Source: an uncultured Bacteroidales bacterium
GTDB lineage: Bacteria > Bacteroidota > Bacteroidia > Bacteroidales > Paludibacteraceae
DNA length: 64,000 bases
NCBI GenBank assembly: GCA_902784585.1
Contig: CACZVM010000003.1
Location: forward strand, 1 to 64,000
Reading direction: 5' to 3'
Within the stretch, counting starts at the first letter, position 1. Each line of letters begins with the position of its first letter. Of this stretch, positions 26,163 to 34,972 are shown one piece after another. The notes under the pieces are model-generated. The model had not been told where the DNA came from, made no database searches, and saw only the letters and a program-made list of their open reading frames with translations. The position numbers were made by a program, and so were the translations under genes.

Positions 26163-26240
26163 TATTTTTGTCCATACTGGATGTGGCCTATATCGCACTG
26201 AGCGAACTCAAATTGCTCTCTCGGGAGCGATTTTTCATGT
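26163..26240 (+). other. Possible small RNA or terminator-like hairpin
   Basis: TATTTTTG at 26163-26170 resembles a -7 box, though no good -33 TTTG is seen. About 45 nt further the hairpin ATTGCTC-TCTCG-GGAGCGAT (26212-26231) is followed by T-residues like an intrinsic terminator. No gene lies upstream on this strand that needs one. The rest of 26067-26265 shows nothing recognisable. Confidence 0.3.
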
Positions 26241-26265
26241 CCAGAACGATTTTTTTCTTAAAAAA

Positions 26266-26297
26266 TTTGTGTAATCCAGAAAAAAGCAGTACTTTTG
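26266..26297 (+). promoter_or_regulatory. Promoter upstream of the SRP RNA
   Basis: TTTG 26266-26269 and TACTTTTG 26290-26297, spacer 20 nt. Transcription would begin near 26304, about 110 nt before the folded SRP RNA. Confidence 0.75.
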
Positions 26298-26412
26298 CAT
26301 CCGATTTCTACTAAACCCAACGAACAATTTTAATTTTCGTGGAAAGCGTAGAACAAAACGTAGCGTCATTGTGCGGCTTGGCCGCGAGTCACGCGCGTTT
26401 TAGTTTAAGTAC

Positions 26413-26511
26413 AGAGCAAGTCCTATACGACCAGCTCCCTCTGAACTCCCCCAGGTCTTGACCGAAGCAAGGGTAGGAGGTTGTAGCGGTGCGATGTAGT
26501 CAGCTTGCTCT
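26413..26511 (+). ncRNA. ffs: Signal recognition particle RNA, small bacterial type (4.5S-like)
   Basis: A 99-nt RNA whose ends pair (AGAGCAAG with CTTGCTCT). The apical domain bound by Ffh is recognisable from CCAGGTC, GACC, GAAGCAAGGGT, and the descending strand has the conserved GTGCGATGTAGT. A T7 run (26511-26517) terminates it and overlaps the stop codon of the convergent S8 protease gene. Ffh-SRP RNA targets membrane proteins to the translocon. Confidence 0.92.
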
Positions 26512-26515
26512 TTTT

Positions 26516-27925
26516 TTATTCTATTAGCCGTCCCGTCAGATCATACACGCGTCCGTGGAGGATGATACGTATCTGTCCGTTTTGCAACGTTTTGCGCGGC
26601 TGTTCCTGCAGACCTTCCGTCACGCTCTCTACGCCTTGCGGCGGGTTCATCGTATAAGCTGTCCATGCATTGGGAATGCCGTAACCCCGATGGCTACTGT
26701 CGGGCGACTGATAGTTGTCGCACGAGCGAATGATGCGTTCGCGTATCTGCATCGCGTTTTCGTTTGGTAGGGCCGACCATAGGCTTGCAGCCAGTCCGGC
26801 TATCAAAGGGGTGGCATAACTTGTGCCGTTTGAGGATGTATTATATCCGTACGGGGTGATCAGTTGCGTACCTGAACCCACAGCGCACACCTCCGGTTTG
26901 ATGCGCCCGTCTGCCGAGGGACCATAACTGGAGAAGTCGGCTATCTGGCATCCGGTGGTGACTGCACCGACGGTCAGAATGCTATCCGCATCGGCAGGTG
27001 CACTGATATAATGCCAGGTGTCGTTTCCATCATTGCCGGCTGCCACGCATACCAGCATCCCCTTGTGTGCCGCGATGGTAGCGGCCTGACTCACACGGGT
27101 GGTGCTCCCGTTCAGGTCGGAGTAGCTCAGGTCCCAACGGCTGTTGTCAAACATCGCGTAGCCAAGCGAGATGGAGAACACGTTCACGCCCAGCGAATCA
27201 GCCGCTTCCAGCGCGGCGACGAGATTATCCATTTCCTTCGGACTCTCTGTGTTGTTCTCCTCTGAGCGCATCAGGTAGTATTGCGCTTGCGTGGCCGCTC
27301 CGTGATAATTGCTTGTCATAGCGCTTATGGTGCTCAGGCACATCGTACCATGTTCTCCGGTAGAACCATAGAAGCCGTCTGTGTCATCTGTGAAATCCAT
27401 AGCTCCGAGTTGCAGGCTGTCGCGGAAACAACTCAATGTGTTGGCGTTATAAAATCCGCCGTCACAAACGGTCATGAGGATGCCTTGGCCCTCATATCCC
27501 GCTTGATGCAACGGAAGCAAGTTGAAGAGGCTCAACTGTCGATCGGTAACCATAGTGGATGCTGCCTCCATTGTCGCCGTGGCTGGCATACGCCGGCGCT
27601 TGGGCAACCACGATCGGGGAGTAGAGTTGTCGCGCGTTATCTCCACCGCTTGCACAAAGCGCAACTGCGCCACTTTCTGGGCGGTGGTGCTTGTCATCTC
27701 GCAGGTCACTCCGTTCATCCAACGGCTTTTGTGATATATCTTAGCCCCCATACGACGCAGACTATCCATGTACATCGGACTGACGGGATAATCCATCGCA
27801 TCGGTAGGGATGTTCCATCGCTGGCGTTGCGCCCAAGCACGTTCGGATAGTTGCGGAGCGGTTTTCTCCGGCTTATCGGTGAACGAGACGAAATAAACAC
27901 TTAGGATGATTAATAGGTTAATCAT
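26516..27925 (-). CDS. Secreted subtilisin-like serine protease (S8)
   Basis: A 469-residue protease with an N-terminal hydrophobic signal (about 1-15), a prodomain-like region (to about 140) and the catalytic domain. The triad is Asp in TVCDGGFYN, His in GEHGTMCLS and Ser in NGTSYATPLIAG, with the oxyanion Asn in CVAAGNDGNDTW. The last 26 residues (NGQIRIILHGRVYDLTGRLI) resemble tails on the GH53 enzyme at 46423 and the secreted protein at 50840. It is the last gene of the 21-kb minus-strand run; its stop touches the SRP RNA terminator. Confidence 0.93.
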   Translation of the reverse strand: MINLLIILSVYFVSFTDKPEKTAPQLSERAWAQRQRWNIPTDAMDYPVSPMYMDSLRRMGAKIYHKSRWMNGVTCEMTSTTAQKVAQLRFVQAVEITRDNSTPRSWLPKRRRMPATATMEAASTMVTDRQLSLFNLLPLHQAGYEGQGILMTVCDGGFYNANTLSCFRDSLQLGAMDFTDDTDGFYGSTGEHGTMCLSTISAMTSNYHGAATQAQYYLMRSEENNTESPKEMDNLVAALEAADSLGVNVFSISLGYAMFDNSRWDLSYSDLNGSTTRVSQAATIAAHKGMLVCVAAGNDGNDTWHYISAPADADSILTVGAVTTGCQIADFSSYGPSADGRIKPEVCAVGSGTQLITPYGYNTSSNGTSYATPLIAGLAASLWSALPNENAMQIRERIIRSCDNYQSPDSSHRGYGIPNAWTAYTMNPPQGVESVTEGLQEQPRKTLQNGQIRIILHGRVYDLTGRLIE

Positions 27926-27927
27926 AT

Positions 27928-27957
27928 TTAACTGCTTAACACTTTAACGGTTTAACG
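27928..27957 (-). repeat. Octamer repeat (NGTTAAAN) between rlmD and the S8 gene
   Basis: Four degenerate 8-bp units (like CGTTAAAC, CGTTAAAG) cover the rlmD stop and end just upstream of the S8 ATG. The period is 8 rather than 7. Confidence 0.65.
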
Positions 27958-29364
27958 TAGTTCTAGAAGAACAACATTCTCTACGTGCTGCGTGTGGGGG
28001 AACATGTCCACCGGCTGCACTTTATTCACTTGGTATTTCTTGTCCAGCAATTGCAAATCACGGGCTTGCGTGGCAGGGTTGCAACTGACGTACACAATAC
28101 GTTTCGGAGCAGCATTCAGAATAACATCCACTACATCTTCGTCCATGCCTGCACGTGGCGGGTCGGTAATAATCACGTCCGGACGGCCGTATTTGGTCAC
28201 AAATGCATCATTGAGCACTTTCTTCATGTCGCCTGCGAAGAACAGGGTGTTTTCAATGCCGTTGATGTGCGAATTGACCTTGGCATCCTCAATGGCTTCA
28301 GGCACATACTCGATGCCGATGACCTTGCGCGCCTGGCGCGAGACAAAATTGGCAATCGTACCTGTGCCCGTATATAGGTCATACACTAGTTCATGGCCGG
28401 TTAGTCCGGCAAACTCACGAGCCACTTTATATAGTTCGTAGGCTTGTTCAGTGTTGGTCTGGTAGAACGATTTAGGTCCTACTTTGAATTGCAGCCCTTC
28501 CATCTCTTCCATGATATGATCTTGGCCAAACCATACTTGTACGTCCTGATCGCCAATGGTGTCGTTGAACTTGGTGTTGACGACGTAGAGTAGGGAGATA
28601 ATCTGCGGGAAGGACTGATGTAGGTGCTCCAGCAATCCTTTGCACGTCTCGTCGAGCGGTGCGCCAAAGGACACAATCAGCATCAGCTCGCCGCGGTGGT
28701 TGTTCCTAAGGATCAGCGTACGCACTTGTCCCTCGTGGGTGTGTTCGTTGTAGAAACTCAATCCGTGCATACGCGCATACTCGCGCACGCAGCTCCTTAT
28801 CTGATTGTTTACATCAGGCATTAGGTGACACTCCTCAATGTCCAGCACTTTGTCAAAGCAGTTTGGGATGTGAAAACCGAGTCCGTAGCTGCTGTCAATC
28901 TTGTCCAGTCCGCCGGCTGCCTCTATTTCTTCCCATGGTAGCCACTTACGGTCGGCACAGGTAAACTCAAGCTTGTTGCGGTATTCGTAGATGTGCTTGC
29001 TGCCAAGGATAGAACTGATCTCTGGCAGTTCTACTTTGCCGATGCGAGTCAGGTTGTCCACTATCTGCTGTTGCTTGTACCGGAGTTGTTCCTCGTAGGG
29101 TAAGATCTGCCATTTGCAACCGCCGCATACACCGAAATGTTTGCATCGTGCTGCACATCGTTTCTCGCTTGGACGCACCAAACGCAGCACTTTCGCTTCC
29201 ATGAAGCTGTGTTTCTTGCGGGTCACCTGCAGGTCCACTACATCGCCCGGCACGCAGTTGGGCACAAAGGTCACGATCTCGTTAATACGCACCAGTGCCT
29301 TGCCTTCTGCCGCTACACCCGTGATCTCTATATTCTCATAGATGGGTAGATTCTTCTTTTTCAT
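27952..29364 (-). CDS. rlmD: 23S rRNA (uracil-5-)-methyltransferase, RlmD/RumA family
   Basis: A 470-residue SAM-dependent enzyme of the TrmA/RlmD type. It has an N-terminal TRAM domain (about 8-65), four Cys for an Fe-S cluster (Cys near CAARCKHFGVCGGC plus a later one), and a Rossmann domain with DLYTGTGTIANFVS, DPPRAGMD and the catalytic Cys in VSCNPATQARDL. The start at MKKKNLPIYE forms an ATGA overlap with the stop of the amidase-like gene, favouring it over the start five codons earlier. The exact uracil (747 or 1939) is not decided by sequence. Confidence 0.9.
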   Translation of the reverse strand: MKKKNLPIYENIEITGVAAEGKALVRINEIVTFVPNCVPGDVVDLQVTRKKHSFMEAKVLRLVRPSEKRCAARCKHFGVCGGCKWQILPYEEQLRYKQQQIVDNLTRIGKVELPEISSILGSKHIYEYRNKLEFTCADRKWLPWEEIEAAGGLDKIDSSYGLGFHIPNCFDKVLDIEECHLMPDVNNQIRSCVREYARMHGLSFYNEHTHEGQVRTLILRNNHRGELMLIVSFGAPLDETCKGLLEHLHQSFPQIISLLYVVNTKFNDTIGDQDVQVWFGQDHIMEEMEGLQFKVGPKSFYQTNTEQAYELYKVAREFAGLTGHELVYDLYTGTGTIANFVSRQARKVIGIEYVPEAIEDAKVNSHINGIENTLFFAGDMKKVLNDAFVTKYGRPDVIITDPPRAGMDEDVVDVILNAAPKRIVYVSCNPATQARDLQLLDKKYQVNKVQPVDMFPHTQHVENVVLLELR

Positions 29365-31547
29365 CGTTCCAGTAACCACTCTACGGAGTGACGGTATATC
29401 TTGTCAAAATCCATGACGGCTTCAAGCGGGAAACCGTAAACTAAAGTCTTGTGTTCGTATCCAACGGCGGCGGTACACGACATATCTTGATAATTGGCCA
29501 TCCGTGTGGCACCCTCCATCGGTTCGAGCCCTTCCGGCCGACAGGTGAACAGTTGTTCCTCATTCGGCTCAAGCATCAATTGATACAACCGATGCCGCGG
29601 ACTGGTGATGCGTCCGTTGTGTGTGGCTTGGGCTGCATAATAACGTGCATGAAGGTACTCACTTGCCCATTCTTGGTCAATCGCACTATAGTGATCGGTA
29701 CTCATCAGCACGCGTCCGCCTTGTTCCAGATATGTCGTTATGGCGTTGCGCAGTGCCTCGCTGAGCGGCTGACGTTGTCTGCCGCATATGACATCCACCA
29801 TCGACAAGGTGCTGTCTATCTGCACCATGCTGGTCGTGGCACTCACATAACTGATGCGCATTTTCCTTAGCACGCGTCCGTGTTGGGCACTCCAGTCGCG
29901 CGTGTTACCCACGATGATCTGTCCGGCAAAGTCGCGATGGCAGGCACCGAAACCGCAGTTGTCGTCATTTACCCATGGGTCGCCACGCCGGAAGTTCCAT
30001 TGCTGACCGATATAAGCACAACTCTTTCTGTCTTCGCAGGCGTAACTACCTGGTACTATGCCGGCATATGTGCTGTCTGCGAACCACTCCGGACCGTATA
30101 CATCATCAAAAGCGTCTATCAGCAATGCGGTCGGACCATTGTCGCGCTCACTCCTGTAGGCACTGATCATCGGACTCGGCAGGCTCAGTCCACCGTCATT
30201 ACCAGCCACCACGTAGTAGTTATACTTCACTCCGCGTTGCATCTCCAGTTGTACTTCAGTAGCTTTCTCCACCTGTTGTACGTTCCATTCGCCGTCATTA
30301 GCTTGTACATAGACCATATAATAGGTTGGTTTAGCACTCGGCTCAGAGGCGTCTAACGTCGGTTTCCAACGCAGTCGTCCGTTGGCATTGATGCTCAACT
30401 GTTCTACAGGTAGAGGTTGCACAATAGCTTTCTGGCCGTTTAGATAACGCAGTATACCTTTGTAGATAGCACGAGAGGCTGCAAAACGGAACTTTGGGTC
30501 CAGACCATATTTCATGTCAGCCATGTTCTTGTGACTCAGCACCTCAAGTATCAGACTTGGCACTTCCGGTACACGACTCTCGCAATAATTGGCTTCCCGC
30601 AGTTGTCGACGTGTCCACTCCGGAGCTATGCGGCGCAAGTCGTCCGTCAGTTGCGTCTGAATCCAGTCGGCCAAGTTACGATTCACTGTCTCACGGTCAC
30701 GTCCGTCGCGTAGTGTGGTCTCGCCCTCGTCGTCCTTGGCGGTATAGATGACCAGCGTACCGATGATTGTGCTGTCGTTTCCGCTGTCCTGTCCGTCTGT
30801 ATGCAGTGCCAGACACAAATCCACAGGCGTCTGAAGCGAATTGACCCATAGAGGACGACACTTCATGTCATCCTTGTATTCATTGCCGTCGTATAGGTCC
30901 CAATACGAAGAGTTTACTCCTTGTGACTTCAGCCAATAGCGCGCTCCTTCTGCCCACATAGGCAGACCCGACACTCCCAATTCTTGTTCCTCCAGACCCG
31001 CACGTGGCATTACTACTGTGGCTCCGGCGTTCTCCAGCATCTGGCGGATCTGGCGCACATACTCCTGACTGTACAGGTCCTCTACGGTGGTCCATAGGGT
31101 GGCACGCTGCCAGATCCATTGTTCTCGTTCGCTGTTGTAATAGCGTCCGTGACTCGCCCAGAGCGCAATGGTACGTTCCGTCAAGTCTTTCTGCTTGCTG
31201 TCCGGACTCACGCCTCGTGCACAATCCGTCACCAGATCATCTATCAGGGTCTGCCCGGTATAGATGAGCACTTCTCCTTCGGAATTGCCAAGCAACCAGC
31301 GACTCACTTTCTGCTTGATCTCCACCAGGTTCTCTGGCGTCCAACGGAAGTCATGCAGCGTTGCGTTGGTGCGTACGGTAATCTTGTCCTCATCTACGCG
31401 CACCTGCTTGACACGCACGCGAGGCGACCATACATTGCTGAAGCGGGTGTAGTTCATCAGCGAGTCCCCCAACGTCCGCATGTTGATCTGTCCCAGCGCG
31501 ACCGTGGACCAACAGAGCAGAAGGAATGTCAGTTTAGAAGTCCTCAT
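29361..31547 (-). CDS. Amidase_3-like / golvesin-type secreted protein
   Basis: A 728-residue secreted protein (signal peptide about 1-19). Residues about 125-375 resemble N-acetylmuramoyl-L-alanine amidase: WASHGRYYN for the first Zn His, LCLALHTDGQD for the second, and PSLILEVLSHKN with the catalytic Glu. A fibronectin-III-like domain (about 400-470) follows, then a golvesin/xanthan-lyase-like domain (about 490-610) with a Cys-rich turn, and a terminal region without a match. Members in Bacteroides are often labelled xanthan lyase, which I think is misleading. It overlaps its upstream neighbour by 14 nt and its downstream neighbour by 4 nt. Confidence 0.7.
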   Translation of the reverse strand: MRTSKLTFLLLCWSTVALGQINMRTLGDSLMNYTRFSNVWSPRVRVKQVRVDEDKITVRTNATLHDFRWTPENLVEIKQKVSRWLLGNSEGEVLIYTGQTLIDDLVTDCARGVSPDSKQKDLTERTIALWASHGRYYNSEREQWIWQRATLWTTVEDLYSQEYVRQIRQMLENAGATVVMPRAGLEEQELGVSGLPMWAEGARYWLKSQGVNSSYWDLYDGNEYKDDMKCRPLWVNSLQTPVDLCLALHTDGQDSGNDSTIIGTLVIYTAKDDEGETTLRDGRDRETVNRNLADWIQTQLTDDLRRIAPEWTRRQLREANYCESRVPEVPSLILEVLSHKNMADMKYGLDPKFRFAASRAIYKGILRYLNGQKAIVQPLPVEQLSINANGRLRWKPTLDASEPSAKPTYYMVYVQANDGEWNVQQVEKATEVQLEMQRGVKYNYYVVAGNDGGLSLPSPMISAYRSERDNGPTALLIDAFDDVYGPEWFADSTYAGIVPGSYACEDRKSCAYIGQQWNFRRGDPWVNDDNCGFGACHRDFAGQIIVGNTRDWSAQHGRVLRKMRISYVSATTSMVQIDSTLSMVDVICGRQRQPLSEALRNAITTYLEQGGRVLMSTDHYSAIDQEWASEYLHARYYAAQATHNGRITSPRHRLYQLMLEPNEEQLFTCRPEGLEPMEGATRMANYQDMSCTAAVGYEHKTLVYGFPLEAVMDFDKIYRHSVEWLLER

Positions 31548-32091
31548 CGCTCAGGTCACCGTTCGCTTTTTGGTTGTTCAGACTGGCCTCTTGATACGAT
31601 TTCTTCAGGTCGGCAGCCATCTTAGCCTGATATCCGTCAGCGATGTCGTAGTCCTTGGCTTCGTTCTCCTTGAATACAATACGTACCTTGATAATAGCCA
31701 CGCCGGCTTCCAGTTTCTCAATCACTTCAGGTGTCACCTCATACTCGCTTACGGTAGGGAAGAACGAAATAGTGGCATTCCCTTTTTTCTCCGAATACTT
31801 CTTATCTTTCACTACCTCGGCGGACGTACGGTTGAGTCGTACTGCCTTGCCGTCTGCAAAACGCAGCAATACGCGCGAAGCGTCTGTGAACTCATTGTAA
31901 GCGGTGGTGTTGACGGTCTTCACCAGCAGGGTGGTGATGTCTTTGCCATCCTTGTGCGTCTGGCAGAAAGCCAGTTGCGGCTTCAGATTCTTGTTGACTG
32001 TGGCATCTACGTGGATAAACTTACCGCGTTCTGCTGCGTTCATACTTAGCGCTAGCATCAGCGCCATCATCATAGTTGCAATCTTTTTCAT
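31534..32091 (-). CDS. Secreted protein of unknown function
   Basis: A 185-residue protein with a clear signal peptide (MKKIATMMMALMLALSMNA). The mature part is rich in Lys and beta-prone, ends in an acidic tail (SDEDF) and has no motif I recognise. It overlaps the start of the amidase-like gene by 14 nt and begins 19 bp after the TraB-like gene, so it belongs to this operon of envelope genes. Confidence 0.72.
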   Translation of the reverse strand: MKKIATMMMALMLALSMNAAERGKFIHVDATVNKNLKPQLAFCQTHKDGKDITTLLVKTVNTTAYNEFTDASRVLLRFADGKAVRLNRTSAEVVKDKKYSEKKGNATISFFPTVSEYEVTPEVIEKLEAGVAIIKVRIVFKENEAKDYDIADGYQAKMAADLKKSYQEASLNNQKANGDLSDEDF

Positions 32092-32110
32092 TATCTTTAT
32101 ACTTTAATTG

Positions 32111-32992
32111 TTAAATATTCGATTTTCTATTTACTGGTCGAACGCGGTAACCTGCTTTGCGCAGTTGTTCGATCAGTCCTTTCTCTCCGCCCAGATAGAT
32201 GGTGTTGAGCGTGATGAACGCACCGCCTTCTGCCAGATAGGGTTGTAGACGTTTCACCCATTGCTCGTTGCGGCGGCAATAGACCTGGTAGTCGGAATAG
32301 GAGAGGGTGGAGCTGTTGTTAGGGCCTTCCACCAGATAGGTGATGTCGTTGAGTCGGCCGTTGCGATACATCTCCAGAAGCATGCGTTCTTGCTTCACTT
32401 CGTTCTCGGGGTATTCCACTATTTTCTTCAGCTCTTTGCATTGCCAGTGAAACGGTTCACGATCGAAGAGCATATACATCGTCTCGCCTACATTGTCCAG
32501 TCCCACTACGGGGATGTTCTTCTCTGCAGCCACCAACTCGAAGAAATTTTCCATCGATCGCTGCTCGTTGTAGCCCAACCATTGCTTCATCAGTTCAGCT
32601 CGAAACATCTCCGTCAGATACGAAGGCTTCATGCGGCTTAATTGATCCATACCAATGCCCAAATGGGCGCGAAGTGTGTTGTCAATATATTTATATTCCT
32701 CGTCGCTATAATAATTGCGCAATCGTATTGAATCTGGCAGTACGGCCGCTTGGCGAAGTGCAGCGATGGCTTCGTAGTCTTGCATGGCAAATTCAGTGAC
32801 CACGCGTTGGCTGCGACCGAAGCATTTGAACACATTGGGGATGGTGTCCAGAAAGGTCATATCCACTAGGCGGTTGGTAGCCAACAGATACGATTTTTTG
32901 CTCGCGCCGTTTCCGCTGATCTCCCAGAGCAATTGGGCTCGGAGCGGCAGCATGCAAATCAGACAAACGATCAATATACTTGTTTTTTTCAT
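32111..32992 (-). CDS. TraB/GumN-like secreted protein with a degraded active site
   Basis: A 293-residue protein with a signal peptide (about 1-19). The overall pattern follows TraB/GumN (putative metalloproteases related to Tiki): LLWEISGNGASKKSYLL at the start and GGEKGLIEQLRKAGYRV at the end. However, the first signature GTxH reads ATNR, and the usual GAxHL before the C-terminal Gly reads NTIYL, so both hallmark His are missing. Catalysis of the family type is therefore doubtful. Its ATG overlaps the stop of the TPR gene (ATGA). Confidence 0.75.
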   Translation of the reverse strand: MKKTSILIVCLICMLPLRAQLLWEISGNGASKKSYLLATNRLVDMTFLDTIPNVFKCFGRSQRVVTEFAMQDYEAIAALRQAAVLPDSIRLRNYYSDEEYKYIDNTLRAHLGIGMDQLSRMKPSYLTEMFRAELMKQWLGYNEQRSMENFFELVAAEKNIPVVGLDNVGETMYMLFDREPFHWQCKELKKIVEYPENEVKQERMLLEMYRNGRLNDITYLVEGPNNSSTLSYSDYQVYCRRNEQWVKRLQPYLAEGGAFITLNTIYLGGEKGLIEQLRKAGYRVRPVNRKSNI

Positions 32993-34947
32993 TTGAATCG
33001 TAATATGAGGTTATACGCTTGATAGATTCCTAGTTCCCCGGCCTTGCTGAGGTCACTTAGTCCTTTTTCGTTCTCGCCGATGTAGATATATGTCAGTCCG
33101 CGATTGAAATACGCTTCAGCAAAGTCGCTATCGTGTGCGATGGCTTTGGTGTAATGGTTGATGGCATCACGCCAGTTGCGCTGCGTACAGAGGACGTTGG
33201 CCTTGTTGTAATAGGCAAACGCAAAATCCGGTTGCAGACGAATGACCTGATCATAGTCGCGTAAGGTCAACTCGTAGTCCGGTTCGCTCATCCTTTCGCG
33301 CCAGCATGCACGGCAGAAACAGATAACGACTTCCATGTCTCTATCAGCCATTACTACGGCACGTGTGCAGTCATCTACGGCGCTTGCGTAGTCTTTGATC
33401 ACGGCAAACTCAATGGCGCGGGCAAAGAGCAAAGCGGCATCAGGAGTAGCGTCTATCAGTTGAGTCAGGCGGTTGATCTCTGAGAAATGAAAATCCACCA
33501 TCTGTGCTGTCAGGCTCATTTCTTGGGTTGTAAAGCGCAAGGAGGCCGGCAGGGCTTCACTCCGGTTGAGTTGATCCACAATAGGATGATAGTAATTGGT
33601 ACGTCTCAGACTCATGTCGTGGCTGTAGTAACTGAGGCTGATATTAGGTTCGTTCACTACGTCCTGATAACGTTTCTGGATACTACCGCGTGTCTGCGAG
33701 TCATATTTCTGTTCGTCCTCTGTTGGTTCTTGCTGGTTCTGTGCCGCATGCGCAGAGAACTCCTTGCGGTGGTCTTTCTTCTGCGGCTGTGCATCTGCTA
33801 CAATCAGGTCGGTGTTCGGTTGGGCCTGACCAGACTGAATCTGTTCTTTCTTCTCTTCAAGGTCCTGCGCCTGCTTGCGATAACGGTAGGCTCCGGCCTG
33901 ATCACCCATCTTTGTTTTGGCTTGGGCTGCCAGATAGTATGCGGGCAGGAAATATGGATAACGGGCAATCAGCGCCTGCATATCACTCACCACTTCTTTC
34001 CATTGTTTGAGTTGCATCTCCACGAGTCCTCGTTGATAACGCATCTCCGTGCGTTCGGGGGCTAGGTCGATGGCTTTGTCCAGATCTTCCATAGCACGGT
34101 TGTAGTCGCCTACTTCCTGTCGCATCACACCCCGGTTGTAATAGGTGTCCGCATCGTTTGGTGACAGCCGCACGGCTTGATCGTAGTCCGACAACGCACC
34201 GCGGTAGTTATGCCGATGGTAATGAATGATGCCTCGGTTGATGTAGTCACCTGCCCATTTGGAACCCAATTGTATGGCCTGTGAGAGCTGGCTGTAGGCC
34301 TCGTCCTCCCGTTGCATCATCAGGTTGGTCACGCCCAGTTGCGACCATACAGCAGGGTTGGTCTTGTCGTAGGTGGCTGCTTGGTTGAAGGCCTCAAGGG
34401 CCTGCAACGTATCATGACTCAGGATGCACACCCGTCCGCGCTCCGACCAAATGGTGGCCGACTGCGGTTCGCGTTTGAGCAGTTGGTCTATATCCTCCAG
34501 TGCGGCTGTGTACAGCTTGCGTTGCGCCCGTGTGTCGGCGCGCAGAAGCAAATACGTCCTATTCTCCGGCGAAAAACGCAATGCCTCGTTATAGTCGTTT
34601 TCGGCATCCTCCCAGCGCTCCAACTGCCGATAAATATATCCGCGGGCATAATAGCTACCTGGAGAGAACGGATTACGTTCCAGCGAGGCATTGCAGTCCT
34701 TGAGTGCACCCTGGTAGTCTTCTAGTTGAATCTTGGCAATTGAGCGGTATAGATACGGTTCACTCAGGTATGGCTTGAGGCGGATTACCTGGTTGAAATA
34801 TTGGATAGAAAGCACGTAGTCTTCAAAATACAAGGCATTCCTGCCGATGGCAGTGATGCGATCGGTATTCAGTTGTGCTTGCGCAGGCGTAAAGACGGCT
34901 GCACTCAGAATATAAAGAAAGAATACTATGTACCTATAACCTTTCAC
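32989..34947 (-). CDS. Secreted tetratricopeptide-repeat protein
   Basis: A 652-residue protein with a signal peptide (MKGYRYIVFFLYILSAAVF). TPR units of ~34 residues run from about 30 to 350 (for instance YYARGYIYRQLERWEDAEND) and again from about 540 to 640. A charged, Gln-rich linker (about 360-430) separates the blocks. It is likely a scaffold in the periplasm or outer membrane. The start codon is GTG and lies in the last unit of a heptad repeat; in-frame stops upstream leave no longer choice. It follows PBP1A, which suggests an envelope role. Confidence 0.85.
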   Translation of the reverse strand: MKGYRYIVFFLYILSAAVFTPAQAQLNTDRITAIGRNALYFEDYVLSIQYFNQVIRLKPYLSEPYLYRSIAKIQLEDYQGALKDCNASLERNPFSPGSYYARGYIYRQLERWEDAENDYNEALRFSPENRTYLLLRADTRAQRKLYTAALEDIDQLLKREPQSATIWSERGRVCILSHDTLQALEAFNQAATYDKTNPAVWSQLGVTNLMMQREDEAYSQLSQAIQLGSKWAGDYINRGIIHYHRHNYRGALSDYDQAVRLSPNDADTYYNRGVMRQEVGDYNRAMEDLDKAIDLAPERTEMRYQRGLVEMQLKQWKEVVSDMQALIARYPYFLPAYYLAAQAKTKMGDQAGAYRYRKQAQDLEEKKEQIQSGQAQPNTDLIVADAQPQKKDHRKEFSAHAAQNQQEPTEDEQKYDSQTRGSIQKRYQDVVNEPNISLSYYSHDMSLRRTNYYHPIVDQLNRSEALPASLRFTTQEMSLTAQMVDFHFSEINRLTQLIDATPDAALLFARAIEFAVIKDYASAVDDCTRAVVMADRDMEVVICFCRACWRERMSEPDYELTLRDYDQVIRLQPDFAFAYYNKANVLCTQRNWRDAINHYTKAIAHDSDFAEAYFNRGLTYIYIGENEKGLSDLSKAGELGIYQAYNLILRFK

Positions 34948-34972
34948 TTTTCACCTTTCACTTTTCATCTTA
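34940..34972 (-). repeat. Heptad repeat (GTGAAAA/GTGAAAG) giving the GTG start of the TPR gene
   Basis: Four to five units between the PBP1A stop and the TPR gene. The final GTGAAAG supplies the start codon and second codon. Confidence 0.85.

Noticed and set aside
26340-26462. GTG-started frame through the SRP RNA
   Set aside because: It overlaps the conserved RNA and encodes nothing recognisable.
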